64,000 bases of DNA from Pseudomonas sp. MYb60. GTDB taxonomy: Bacteria > Pseudomonadota > Gammaproteobacteria > Pseudomonadales > Pseudomonadaceae. The stretch lies in NCBI RefSeq assembly GCF_002979555.1, contig NZ_PCOZ01000013.1, positions 56,717 through 120,716 of the forward strand. The letters run 5' to 3'. Every line of letters starts with the position of its first letter. The first letter of the stretch is position 1. A program made the translations under genes and the position numbers. Under the pieces are notes generated by a model, which ran no database searches, was not told the origin of the DNA, and was given only the letters and a program-made list of their open reading frames with translations. This document shows, piece after piece, positions 27,701 to 35,506 of this stretch.

Positions 27701-28077
27701 TCACCGACCACCAACAAGAGTCGAACTTTGCGCCGCCAGAAGAAGCCATGGTGTTCGCTCAGATCTATGAGCAGCTTTTCCCATGGAAGGACATTTCCTT
27801 TTGAAGGCGTTAAAGCTGGAGTGTTCAGATCGTCGCCAATGGCTTGCTGATACGACGAGCCGACAACCCTGCGTACCATCAATTGAAAACCACCCAGCAT
27901 TGCCAGTACTAAAAGAGTCACCCCTACGGTTACTGACCACCAAGTAGTTTGCTCATCTCGCCCAAGACGCATACCTAACAGTTCGGGCGACCACCACACT
28001 AGCAAGCATACTGATATAGCTACCACCAACACCAAACCAACAAAACCCCACCACCATCTCGAACGACGACTGTTCAT
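24715..28077 (-). CDS. tssM: T6SS membrane-complex protein TssM (IcmF)
   Basis: Inner-membrane backbone of the trans-envelope complex, 1120 residues. Two helices near the N-terminus (about 10-30 and 47-67), a cytoplasmic domain, a third helix (about 355-380, TYALALGLAVLWGAGLLLSF) and a long periplasmic part ending in the TssJ-binding beta domain. The Walker A motif is degenerate: GEPEQIEA stands where GxxxxGKT is expected, so it should not hydrolyse ATP like some TssM proteins. The first ~100 codons are visibly AT-richer than the rest and share the composition of the effector cassette upstream. Confidence 0.92.
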   Translation of the reverse strand: MNSRRSRWWWGFVGLVLVVAISVCLLVWWSPELLGMRLGRDEQTTWWSVTVGVTLLVLAMLGGFQLMVRRVVGSSYQQAIGDDLNTPALTPSKGNVLPWEKLLIDLSEHHGFFWRRKVRLLLVVGEPEQIEAIAPGLSEQRWLEGQNTVLLWAGSVQGEPQDALLLQWRGLCRRRALNGVVWALSKDQCTDAAAMSAGARRLQNLARALRWQLRLHLWQVGDSAWSQDERDSQPVGCLLPSRVTPLILENSLDSLLDPLRCAGLAQMHVAVTHDFLLRLSRDLQAEGIARWRQVLMPLLGEFSSGVPLRGLWFSLPVPRIESTLEHFWPVNTAWQGVLNDKAASGRRLGWGAHRITYALALGLAVLWGAGLLLSFVSNRAQIAQIHTSLAALQHSSQVDEQLQALNELVRELARLDDRVQGGAPWYQRFGLNQNQALLETLWPRYVEANNRLIRDPAAATLSQQLNALVRLAPDSPERAERARDAYAQLKAYLMMARPEKADASLLVTTLSDVEPTPTGVSPGLWQSLAPNLWRFYGEHLTANPAWRIQADPRLVAQVRQVLLGQLGQRNAEASLYQQVLNEVANHYPELGLHQLVGDTDALALFSTDASVPGVFTRQAWEGQVRQAIDEIAEARREEIDWVLSDKPTDIDTRLSPDQLRERLTERYFQDYAIVWLDLLNSLRWQEAGSLAEVIDQLTLMSDVRQSPLIALMNTVAYHGKAGTRTQALADSLMKSAQKLIGQDKAPLIDQLAHLPNSPLDATFGPLLALLGKGPEGKNSPEGLSLQAFLTRVTRVRLKLQQVSTAADPLEMTQALAQTVFQGKSIDLTDTQSYGSLMAASLGAEWGGAAQTLFVQPLEHAWQRVLQPSAAGINSQWQRSIVSHWDDAFASRYPFTATASDASLPMLGQMIRADSGRIEQFLQRQLSGVLRKEGNRWVADPRHSQGLRFNPQFLTAINQLSDLADVLYTDGGMGLSFELQGKPVRDVVQTTFILNGDKHQYFNQKESWQRFNWPGRSDYPGVSLSWTSLLAGERLFGDYPGTWGLIRLLEKAKVTPLDDGDSRYRMVLKAPDGLNLIWYLRTELNAGPLALLKLRDFKLPPQIFLSENAAETPYAQKGSFP

Positions 28078-28086
28078 CAGATTTCC

Positions 28087-29319
28087 CTAGCTCATAGAGG
28101 GTGGCATGACCACCGAGCACCAAAGCCGCGATCCGGCGGTGCTATCTCCACTGAAGATGAAGTGCGGCTTGTCTTCTCCGCGAATTAATTCCACCGCAAC
28201 AGCTATCGCTACCCAGGGCGCCGCGCACTGCGGATTACCCAAACAGGCATCCAGGTCATGTAAGCCTTGTTTGTGTTCTGCGAGCAAAGGCGCTGCAGCA
28301 ATTGCCATCGTGATCGCCGCCCTGCGAGCAGGATCGGCTCCCACAACCCAGGCATGCCCAATCGACAATGCCTGAACCGGAACCCAACCAAGAGCTTGGC
28401 TGGTTGCGTAGAGCAAACTCTCAGAGGTTGGTTCACGCTCCTGTTCAGGACGATGCAGATAAGCCTTCGGCTCCAGCAGGGTTTGAGTTCTACGATTGCC
28501 AAGTAACAACCCCACCACTGCTTCAGCAGTGTCTTGTGCTACAGCAGGAGCAACCTGAAACGCCACCACTAGCAATAACGCCTGATCGTTAACGCGTGCA
28601 TCCAGCCAAGCATCGACTACTGACAAACCGGTGCCTTCAATTCGTGTGACTGCCTGTCGAATGCCAGACTCAGACCAGGCCTCCTGCCACAGCTCGCTCA
28701 AGTTTCTTTCGGGAATGCTGCTGCTCATATCCAACAACAACGCCAGCGGCTTATCCTCTGGTAGTTGCTTCAGCACCTTGGCGATATCAATCAGCACCTG
28801 CCGCAAGACTCGGCGCAGTAATATTTCAGGTGACTCACCTTGCTCAGGTGGCAAGCGACTGTGGCGAATCCTCTCTTTACTGACCAGCCAATCAGGCTGG
28901 ACATTCAACACTTTCGTGCCCTTGTGCAACCCATCCCGCTGCACCTCGCGGCTTTCTGCCCCCTGCTCACGCAATGCGGTATACAGGCTAACCGCCAACA
29001 CTTGTTGGGATCGGCGTCCCCTACGCACTTTTTGCATATGATCCGTTTCGCGCTCGTCATTCCAAGCATCAACCACAGAACACTTACCGAGATATAGCGC
29101 AGCACGTACTACGCTCAACGCACACCAAATTCCAAACGGCACACCCAATGCTATCAACCAAAATCTATTTGGCTGATGAGTAAAAATGTCACCTGCCAAC
29201 CACACTGTCAGCGCCAGTCCCAATAGCAACAATAGGCCCAGCAAAAGCAGCCAACGCCACACACGCGGCGCTGCGGGTGCGATCATAAGAGGAGGGATTT
29301 TGTCCAGTTTGACCGGCAC
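28087..29319 (-). CDS. Membrane-anchored protein of the T6SS effector cassette, function unknown
   Basis: Protein of 410 residues with two hydrophobic helices near the N-terminus (about 22-44, WRWLLLLGLLLLLGLALTVW, and about 53-72) followed by a large soluble domain. Within the latter, LSVVDAWLDARVNDQALLLV and AEAVVGLLLGNRR faintly resemble thiolase-like or DUF2875-type T6SS adaptor proteins, but I cannot confirm this. Its place between the PAAR gene and tssM, at the cassette end, makes an adaptor role in effector loading plausible. Codon composition is AT-richer than in the T6SS core genes. Confidence 0.6.
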   Translation of the reverse strand: MPVKLDKIPPLMIAPAAPRVWRWLLLLGLLLLLGLALTVWLAGDIFTHQPNRFWLIALGVPFGIWCALSVVRAALYLGKCSVVDAWNDERETDHMQKVRRGRRSQQVLAVSLYTALREQGAESREVQRDGLHKGTKVLNVQPDWLVSKERIRHSRLPPEQGESPEILLRRVLRQVLIDIAKVLKQLPEDKPLALLLDMSSSIPERNLSELWQEAWSESGIRQAVTRIEGTGLSVVDAWLDARVNDQALLLVVAFQVAPAVAQDTAEAVVGLLLGNRRTQTLLEPKAYLHRPEQEREPTSESLLYATSQALGWVPVQALSIGHAWVVGADPARRAAITMAIAAAPLLAEHKQGLHDLDACLGNPQCAAPWVAIAVAVELIRGEDKPHFIFSGDSTAGSRLWCSVVMPPSMS

Positions 29320-29322
29320 GAT

Positions 29323-29586
29323 TCAGCTCGCTGCCGCATTGGGCAAAGACGACATCAAGGCGCAGCCACAGACGCATAAATGCCCGTGAAAAGCTACCGA
29401 GACACCGTTGTCCCGAAAAGTCGGATGCCCCTCGGCAATCACTGTGCGACCGTGGCCAGGTACTGGACAACTGACCGGATCACCTACCCGTGCGGCACCG
29501 ATACCGCCAAATCGCATCCCTGAGGAACCGGATAGCACCGTACCACCGCCGGTGTTTGTATCGCCGATCCTGATAACTCCCTTCAT
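29323..29586 (-). CDS. PAAR-repeat spike-tip protein
   Basis: Small protein of 87 residues forming the conical tip on the VgrG spike. It contains the repeated PAAR elements MRFGGIGAARVGDPVSCPVP and HGRTVIAEGHPTFRDNG, and the metal-binding end HGHLCVCGCALMSSLPNA with cysteines and histidines. The ATG at 29586 overlaps the upstream stop (ATGA), so the gene is translationally coupled. It carries no toxin extension; the effector is a separate protein in this cassette. Confidence 0.9.
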   Translation of the reverse strand: MKGVIRIGDTNTGGGTVLSGSSGMRFGGIGAARVGDPVSCPVPGHGRTVIAEGHPTFRDNGVSVAFHGHLCVCGCALMSSLPNAAAS

Positions 29587-30626
29587 TGGTGAAACTCCAT
29601 GCACGACCCACCATCGGCCCGTGAAATCAGCGTCCACGTCACTAACTGTTCGTGCTTGTGTGGCAGATGTTGACCTTGTTGCAGATCGATATATTCAAAC
29701 CCTTGGCGGCCGAACATTGACCATTTACCCGTGTATGGCGCAGGTTCACCTGACAGCCTGGTGATAAAAGCGCCATCCCGGCAAATAAACTGCGCTTCGC
29801 GCTCGGGCCAGGAATACAACTCCTCCGGTTCCCCGCGAGGAAAGAAGCCTCGCTCTGGCACTTCGATAAATTCACCTTCCACACGGCGGATAAGCGTCCA
29901 GCCGGTTTCGACCCAACGAGTTTCCTTCCAGTCATAGGCACGTTTGCCTGTATCACTCACAAAATCGCTGCGCCTAAGGCCTTGCCTCGCTTCAATACCG
30001 CCTTCGAAACTGTTTGGGTACAACAGACAAGCTGCCGCAAACTCCACATCGGGCAAATAAATACCTATTTGCGCTGCAGGTTGATCTATTTCTAAGCGAA
30101 CGCGTGGGTCAAGTTCATAACGAGGAATGCGGCGGGGTAACTCCTCAACCTGATACAGGCAACCTTGACCGTTATACGTCAATGCACCTTCACTCCAATC
30201 TCCTCTGGCAGTGGACCCAAGTCGCTCATCAAGTTTGGTCGCCCTCTTTTCCGTCAGTGAAATGATTCTTTCCTCCTCCTCGGTCATCCAGTCGGACCAG
30301 CATTCACGAATACCTCGAGTGTTGGACCTCATTGCACGCCCGGCATTGAAGGCCAAGGGGTCGTTATGGGTGCGCTGGATATAGGCATTGATGTAAAAGT
30401 CACGATCAGGACGGATATTGGGCAGCACACGGCTACCCCAGACCACATCACCTTGTTGCCATTGCGGCTTGCTACGCTGGCGGGGGTCGAGATTGCTTTG
30501 TAAACGAGCGTAGGCGGCTTCGTGCGCATCAATCCATTCGATGATTGCGTCACGGGTAGCTGCGAAGTGTTCGGCAGAGCTGAAGGTTTCCAGCAGGTAG
30601 CATTCGAGGGGGTGTAGAACGGCCAT
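29583..30626 (-). CDS. Probable T6SS immunity protein (Imm71/Imm72-like)
   Basis: Protein of 347 residues, with no signal peptide or membrane helix. The N-terminal half is helical and Trp/Tyr-rich; the C-terminal half ends with a block SGEPAPYTGKWSMFGRQG followed by YIDLQQGQHLP. That block fits the pattern I recall for Imm72 (G.PCP.TG.W...G.....F..GQ.MP). Imm71/Imm72 proteins are predicted immunity proteins of polymorphic toxin systems. It lies two bases downstream of the putative toxin gene and overlaps the PAAR gene, the expected place for immunity. The call is by motif and context only. Confidence 0.6.
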   Translation of the reverse strand: MAVLHPLECYLLETFSSAEHFAATRDAIIEWIDAHEAAYARLQSNLDPRQRSKPQWQQGDVVWGSRVLPNIRPDRDFYINAYIQRTHNDPLAFNAGRAMRSNTRGIRECWSDWMTEEEERIISLTEKRATKLDERLGSTARGDWSEGALTYNGQGCLYQVEELPRRIPRYELDPRVRLEIDQPAAQIGIYLPDVEFAAACLLYPNSFEGGIEARQGLRRSDFVSDTGKRAYDWKETRWVETGWTLIRRVEGEFIEVPERGFFPRGEPEELYSWPEREAQFICRDGAFITRLSGEPAPYTGKWSMFGRQGFEYIDLQQGQHLPHKHEQLVTWTLISRADGGSCMEFHQ

Positions 30627-30627
30627 T

Positions 30628-32085
30628 TCAGTGCTCCTTATTGGGTTCAGGCATACGCCACTTATGGGTCAGATCGGGCAAACCCAAGAAGGGTTTTATG
30701 GGGTCAAGATCGGGGCTGGCAGTACCATCGTCGTAGCTCCAGCCGGTCCTTTTCCGGGCACTGACGAATTTTGGATCAAGCTCATACGGATTCAGAACGA
30801 TCTGCTGACGACCGCCCTCCAATTTGTAGCGGGGGTCAGCTTTCAGTTCTTGGGTTCCTGCTCGCCCCTCCCAAACCTTGAGGGATTTGCCGGGCGGCAC
30901 GGTATAAAGGACGTATTCACCATTCTCGTTCCAGTGCTTCCAAACTGCATATTCTCGCCGCCACTGGCTTTTGGTCTTCAACGCCTGAAACTCAGCTTCG
31001 CGCATCCAGCAAATACTGTTGTCGCCGGAACTGGGGTCTACCACACGATATAGACGGGCTCCTGGTAAGATCTCAGATGCTTCCAATGATGCGTCGAAAG
31101 TTCTAAAGGCGTTTTCCAACCCTTTATGCTTGGATGTTTCGCTAATATCCGGCCAGCCAGCGTTAATCCTATTCACGGCATCCGGCGGCAATACTTCAAG
31201 GGCAGGGTATTTCGCCTTCGTAACTTTATCCACCCAATCCGGCTGTTCCCGCCTCATCAGTTCAAGCTCAGCATCCGCACGACTCCCTAACACATGCGCA
31301 TTGTTTCCCGGTCGGGCGCGATAGGCGTTATCGCCTTCTACGCGTAAGCGGTTGATGATCTGATCTACATAATTCTGCGCTGGCTCTAACGCCTTTGTTA
31401 TACCATCAGAGGCCTTCCCCCGAACGTCAACGAGCATTGCCCACATTCGTTCTACTGGCGCCTTTAATGAGTCCGGCCCCCACTTCACAACCGAATCAAA
31501 CATTTCGCGTGTGACGCGCATGATCTCATCCAATCCCGCCAGCAGCTCTTTCACTGTCAGGCTGGATTTAACTTCATCCAATTTTCCAGCCAGATAGTGA
31601 TAGGGATTATTAATCTTCATCCATGCTAAGGTTTTCCGAACTGCTGGATTATCCAAATGCTGCCTCAGCAACACCATCACCTGATCGAGTACAGAAACAT
31701 CCAGGCGCCGTACCGGTTTTAGTGTTTTAAAAAGATACTTGCGCAGGTACAAAAATAGAACCTTAAAACACCCTTTTAGCAAAGAGCCCAATGACGGAAT
31801 CAAGCCAATCAGCGTAAGTATCAAGGCCACCCATGCCCAAGTGTCGTCACTTTCCTTGCTTACCTTTCGACAATTCGCAATCAAATCACGCACGTCACCT
31901 ATTTGATCCACGAGTGGAATCATAAAAATCAAAGTGCCAGTGACCACCTGTGCAGTACTTGGATTCTCGTGAAAATCTCCTTGCAAAGTCTCCCAAAACC
32001 AGAGCCACATCGCCTTGAGACCTGAAGGCGCATCCTGCGGAGGAGCCTGATAGAACGCTAAGGCATTTTGCAATTCCTGATTCAT
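30628..32085 (-). CDS. Putative T6SS effector with N-terminal membrane segments and C-terminal toxin domain
   Basis: Protein of about 485 residues (501 if the ATG at 32136 is used). Near the N-terminus is AMWLWFWETLQGDF followed by two hydrophobic stretches (VTGTLIFMIPLVDQIGD and WAWVALILTLIGLIPSLGSL), as in cargo effectors that cross the target inner membrane. The C-terminal 150 residues contain GARLYRVVDP, YAVWKHWNENGEYVLYTVPP, LKVWEGRAGTQ and EGGRQQIVLNPYEL. An early Arg in LYRV and a GG-x-QQ block suggest an ADP-ribosyltransferase- or NADase-like fold, but this is only a guess. Between vgrG and PAAR, with a candidate immunity gene next. Confidence 0.6.
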   Translation of the reverse strand: MNQELQNALAFYQAPPQDAPSGLKAMWLWFWETLQGDFHENPSTAQVVTGTLIFMIPLVDQIGDVRDLIANCRKVSKESDDTWAWVALILTLIGLIPSLGSLLKGCFKVLFLYLRKYLFKTLKPVRRLDVSVLDQVMVLLRQHLDNPAVRKTLAWMKINNPYHYLAGKLDEVKSSLTVKELLAGLDEIMRVTREMFDSVVKWGPDSLKAPVERMWAMLVDVRGKASDGITKALEPAQNYVDQIINRLRVEGDNAYRARPGNNAHVLGSRADAELELMRREQPDWVDKVTKAKYPALEVLPPDAVNRINAGWPDISETSKHKGLENAFRTFDASLEASEILPGARLYRVVDPSSGDNSICWMREAEFQALKTKSQWRREYAVWKHWNENGEYVLYTVPPGKSLKVWEGRAGTQELKADPRYKLEGGRQQIVLNPYELDPKFVSARKRTGWSYDDGTASPDLDPIKPFLGLPDLTHKWRMPEPNKEH

Positions 32086-32160
32086 GCGTTTACCACTATC
32101 ACAGTAGACATAGAACACATTGACGCCGTCATTCACTTGAGGACGTCAAATTAATGTACA

Positions 32161-32565
32161 TCAGGCTCGCTTCCACAAACTCCAGGCTTTAAGCGCTTCA
32201 GACCCAACCACAAAAGCAGCTACCAACAGACCGGGCAAATAGCCCGCCACCACTAACAACAGCCAAACTGATGGATAGAGAAAGAGAACGCGAAACGGGA
32301 TTTGTGCAAATGCGAGATACCGTGCAGACCTATAGCCGCAAACAAATAACACCCCACTTAGTACAATTGATATTTGCAGTCCCCAAGAAAGAAGCCCCAT
32401 CCCCATCAGTAATCCACCAAGTTGATCGCCCAATCCAATCACATGAGATAGATCTGTCAGGTATGGGAGACGCCCCTCTTTCCAACTACTCAAGCTGTAC
32501 CAGAGCACATAGAAAATGTCCAAACCACCCCATACCCGCAATACATTTGCTCGCGAGATACTCAC
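32161..32565 (-). CDS. Small four-helix membrane protein next to vgrG
   Basis: Protein of 134 residues that is hydrophobic almost throughout, with about four predicted membrane helices (around residues 12-30, 45-75, 80-110 and 110-128; for example LLMGMGLLSWGLQISIVLSG). No family recognised. Its ATG overlaps the vgrG stop codon (ATGA), so it is translationally coupled to the spike. It could protect the inner membrane as a second immunity protein, or assist the effector's membrane segments. AT-rich like the rest of the cassette. Confidence 0.6.
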   Translation of the reverse strand: MSISRANVLRVWGGLDIFYVLWYSLSSWKEGRLPYLTDLSHVIGLGDQLGGLLMGMGLLSWGLQISIVLSGVLFVCGYRSARYLAFAQIPFRVLFLYPSVWLLLVVAGYLPGLLVAAFVVGSEALKAWSLWKRA

Positions 32566-35504
32566 AATTGCGCTCCATTTTGCTCGTAGACCGTATCAGC
32601 TGTAGGTGGCTGCCAATACCAAGACTTACCTGACGCCTGCCAACTGTCATTACCTTCCAGATATGTTTGTTCGATGCGACGCTGCTCCCCGTACTGGCGT
32701 ATAGCAGACGTCTCGGCAAGGTGCTGCTCTTCTTCTCCCAGTGGCTGCCACACTTGAATCATAGTGCGCTTAGTGCGCTCATAGTCCTTACCGTCCGAAC
32801 CAAATACTCGGCCTGTATCTCCCATAGAGGTCAAGCGATTAAGGAACATCTGTCCGACATTACGCCCACCGTGGTAATCGACTTCTTGAGTCACCCATTT
32901 GCCTGCCCCACGTGGGCTTACATTTGTGCCTTCCGGCACTAGTGCCGCCTGAAGCAACGTATAGGAAGGCCAAGGCTGATCGAGCTCGGGCTCAGGAAGC
33001 TGGTATTGCACGCTCGCTGGACTATCCGGTACAGGACTGTGTATCGCATGACCTTGCTCATCCAACTTTCCTTGCAAGACCTGGCCGTTCTCGAAAGTCA
33101 CAACGTAAGGCACGCCTGCTATCGGTTTTGCCACTCTATCGTACAAGTTTAAAATCAGCGTGTTCGGCTCATCACCTAAAGGTCCAGCCAGAAAAGGGAG
33201 CGTCTCATCCAACTGCCCTACTGCTTGAATGTAATCAAAGTTAGGAGACTTGATCTCAACTTCACCAGGCGAGCCTATTTCAATACGATACGGGTCGATG
33301 GTGATGTAGTTACCACCCGAGCTAATAGTTATTTTCTTTTTAGCAGTAATTCTTATTTCGTCTTGGGTGCTGCTGATATCCAGCCCTTGGCGAGACAACA
33401 GCTCCATTCGATCATTCTGCGCCTGGATTGAAACAGCCCCCTGATTAGCAACGAAATTCAGCCCCAGCTTTTTGGCGAATAATCCAATAGCTTGGCCTGC
33501 TGTTATCGTAAAACGCTTAACCACACTAAAGTCGGTGTTGTTGTTCACTGCACTAAAGGTCTGTCCCGCAGCCAACTGTAAATTTTCCGGAGTTACCAAG
33601 GCTATGCCCGCAGGAGCGGAGACGAGAAGGCCGGACTCCTTCAGTTGCCCTAATACATCCTTGAGTTGCTCCGGCACCATAACGTCAGCCTCGAGAGCTC
33701 CGGCAGCTGCGGCATTGCTCGCCAATCCCCGCACGCGCTGGAGTGCCTCCTCCAATTGCGCCAAGGCCTCACGCATACTGAGCATTTCCCCTTGCGCTTT
33801 CGACTGTTTATCAGCACTGATGAAAATCCCTCTCCCGGCACGAATGGCCGCATGCCCATCGGTGCGCAGTTCCGCGCCCTCCCCGCGGGGTTGGCGCTCG
33901 GCATCGACCAGATGGCCGAGGTTGAGCTGGCTCTTGCCGCTGTGTTCGGTGCTGAGCTTGAGGTGCTCCTGCCCGCGGGTGTCGTCCATGCGCAGTTTGT
34001 TGTTAGCCGGGGTGCGCAGCACGTTGCGCTTGTCGTTGCGCAGGGTAACGTGGTCCACATGCTGGCTGTCGTGCAGGGCATGGGCGATGTAGGGCCGGTC
34101 CGGGTCGCCCTGCTCGAAGGCCACCGCCACTTCGGTGCCTGCAATCAGCGGTAAATGCAGGCCATGGGTGTCGCCGGCGTAGGGCCGGGCCAGGCGTAGC
34201 CACATGCTTTCTTCACCGGCCTTCCAGCTGTCGCGATCGAACAGGAAATTCACCCGGTAGCGCCCTTCCAGGTCGATATGGGCGTAGGGGTCGTTGGCCT
34301 GTGGGCTGGTGACGCGCGCTGGGACGGTGCCGGCGATTTGTGGTTTGGCGGGCACGGCCGGACGAAAGCAAACGGTTTCTGAATAGGGCATGGCCTGAAA
34401 AGTGGCCTCGAAACTTTGGTCGCGGGCAGCTTTGGTGGTCAGGCCGGTGATCACCGCGCCGGGCGTGAAGGCCTGGGGCGCGCCGCCGGAGACCTTGAGC
34501 ACTTGGCCCGGCGCCAGGGTGGCGCTGCTGCTGATGCCGCTGAGTTGGGTCTGCCCGTTCAGGTAGCGTTCGTGGCGCAGGCGCGCATAGAAGTAGCCAC
34601 TTTCGCCTTCCAGGTCTTCGTCCTGGGACTGCGCATCGCCGAGTACGCGGTAGGGTTCGGCATAGTGATAAGCCTCGCCGTAGGTGGTGGTCGCGCCCCG
34701 GCTCTGGTCGATTTCACCACTCAGGTGGGCGCTGGCATCGCGGTGCTGGTAGGCGCGAAAATGCACCTGCTGTTCGACCACGGCGTGGCTCGATTGCAGT
34801 TGCCAAACCGCATCCTGGCCGCTGCTGCCCAGCCCGGATTGCGGGCGAAGGGGCAGCTCGATGTCGAACTGATAGAGGCGTTGATCGTCGCAGAACTCCA
34901 CCACATCAATGCCCAGGCGTTCGTCGCTGGTAAAGCGGTACCAGATGCCAACCTCGGCCAGCAGGCGGGCAATAAAGGCCAGGTCGCTTTCGCCGTATTG
35001 CATGACCTGTTCGCGCTTGGGGTATTCACGCTTTAGGCTGAACAGAAAGTCCTGGCCTTCCAAACCGTGGCGGTTACGCAGAATGCTCTCGACTATCTCC
35101 GGCACTGATTGGTGCTGGTAGATACGGAACTGCCGGCCGCGACCGAGCAGGGCCAGGCGTGGCTGCAGGGTGATCGCATAGGTGGCCTGGTCGTTGGAGC
35201 CAGACTGGCGTTTGAAACCGGTGACCACACCCTGCAGGGTGCGCAGCGGTTTGACCTCCGGTGCGCTGAGCCCGGCGACCGGCAGCTTTTGCGGTGCGGC
35301 GTGCAGGCTGAAACTGGCGCCCTGGCCGAGCATACTTTCCGCAGCCAGCTCACGCTCGGTGCTGGTGAATTCCACGCGATAGCTGAAGGGTTGGCTCAGG
35401 TGTTCTTGACCCTCAAAGGCCAGAACATCGAGCCTTGCCTGGACATTGCGCACACTTAGGGTGTGCCGGCTATGGTCGAAGAAGTTTTGCAATCCGCTGG
35501 ACAT
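32562..35504 (-). CDS. tssI: T6SS spike protein VgrG (TssI), C-terminally extended
   Basis: Trimeric spike protein of 980 residues. The gp27-like base (about 1-380, with GESDLAFIARLLAEVGIWYRF), the gp5-like OB domain (about 400-520, MWLRLARPYAGDTHGLHLPL, then DPDRPYIAHALHDSQH) and a DUF2345 needle (about 620-770) are followed by about 200 extra residues. These start LILNLYDRVAKPIAGVPYVV, which looks like a transthyretin-type beta domain, and probably bind the cassette's own effector. The ATG at 35504 lies seven bases behind GGAGG; a GTG two codons earlier overlaps the clpV stop. Composition turns AT-rich from about codon 560 to the end. Confidence 0.92.
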   Translation of the reverse strand: MSSGLQNFFDHSRHTLSVRNVQARLDVLAFEGQEHLSQPFSYRVEFTSTERELAAESMLGQGASFSLHAAPQKLPVAGLSAPEVKPLRTLQGVVTGFKRQSGSNDQATYAITLQPRLALLGRGRQFRIYQHQSVPEIVESILRNRHGLEGQDFLFSLKREYPKREQVMQYGESDLAFIARLLAEVGIWYRFTSDERLGIDVVEFCDDQRLYQFDIELPLRPQSGLGSSGQDAVWQLQSSHAVVEQQVHFRAYQHRDASAHLSGEIDQSRGATTTYGEAYHYAEPYRVLGDAQSQDEDLEGESGYFYARLRHERYLNGQTQLSGISSSATLAPGQVLKVSGGAPQAFTPGAVITGLTTKAARDQSFEATFQAMPYSETVCFRPAVPAKPQIAGTVPARVTSPQANDPYAHIDLEGRYRVNFLFDRDSWKAGEESMWLRLARPYAGDTHGLHLPLIAGTEVAVAFEQGDPDRPYIAHALHDSQHVDHVTLRNDKRNVLRTPANNKLRMDDTRGQEHLKLSTEHSGKSQLNLGHLVDAERQPRGEGAELRTDGHAAIRAGRGIFISADKQSKAQGEMLSMREALAQLEEALQRVRGLASNAAAAGALEADVMVPEQLKDVLGQLKESGLLVSAPAGIALVTPENLQLAAGQTFSAVNNNTDFSVVKRFTITAGQAIGLFAKKLGLNFVANQGAVSIQAQNDRMELLSRQGLDISSTQDEIRITAKKKITISSGGNYITIDPYRIEIGSPGEVEIKSPNFDYIQAVGQLDETLPFLAGPLGDEPNTLILNLYDRVAKPIAGVPYVVTFENGQVLQGKLDEQGHAIHSPVPDSPASVQYQLPEPELDQPWPSYTLLQAALVPEGTNVSPRGAGKWVTQEVDYHGGRNVGQMFLNRLTSMGDTGRVFGSDGKDYERTKRTMIQVWQPLGEEEQHLAETSAIRQYGEQRRIEQTYLEGNDSWQASGKSWYWQPPTADTVYEQNGAQL

Positions 35505-35506
35505 GC

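Noticed and set aside
29323..29586. PAAR protein as a toxin fusion
   Set aside because: The protein ends directly after the PAAR domain at 87 residues; the toxin candidate is a separate gene.
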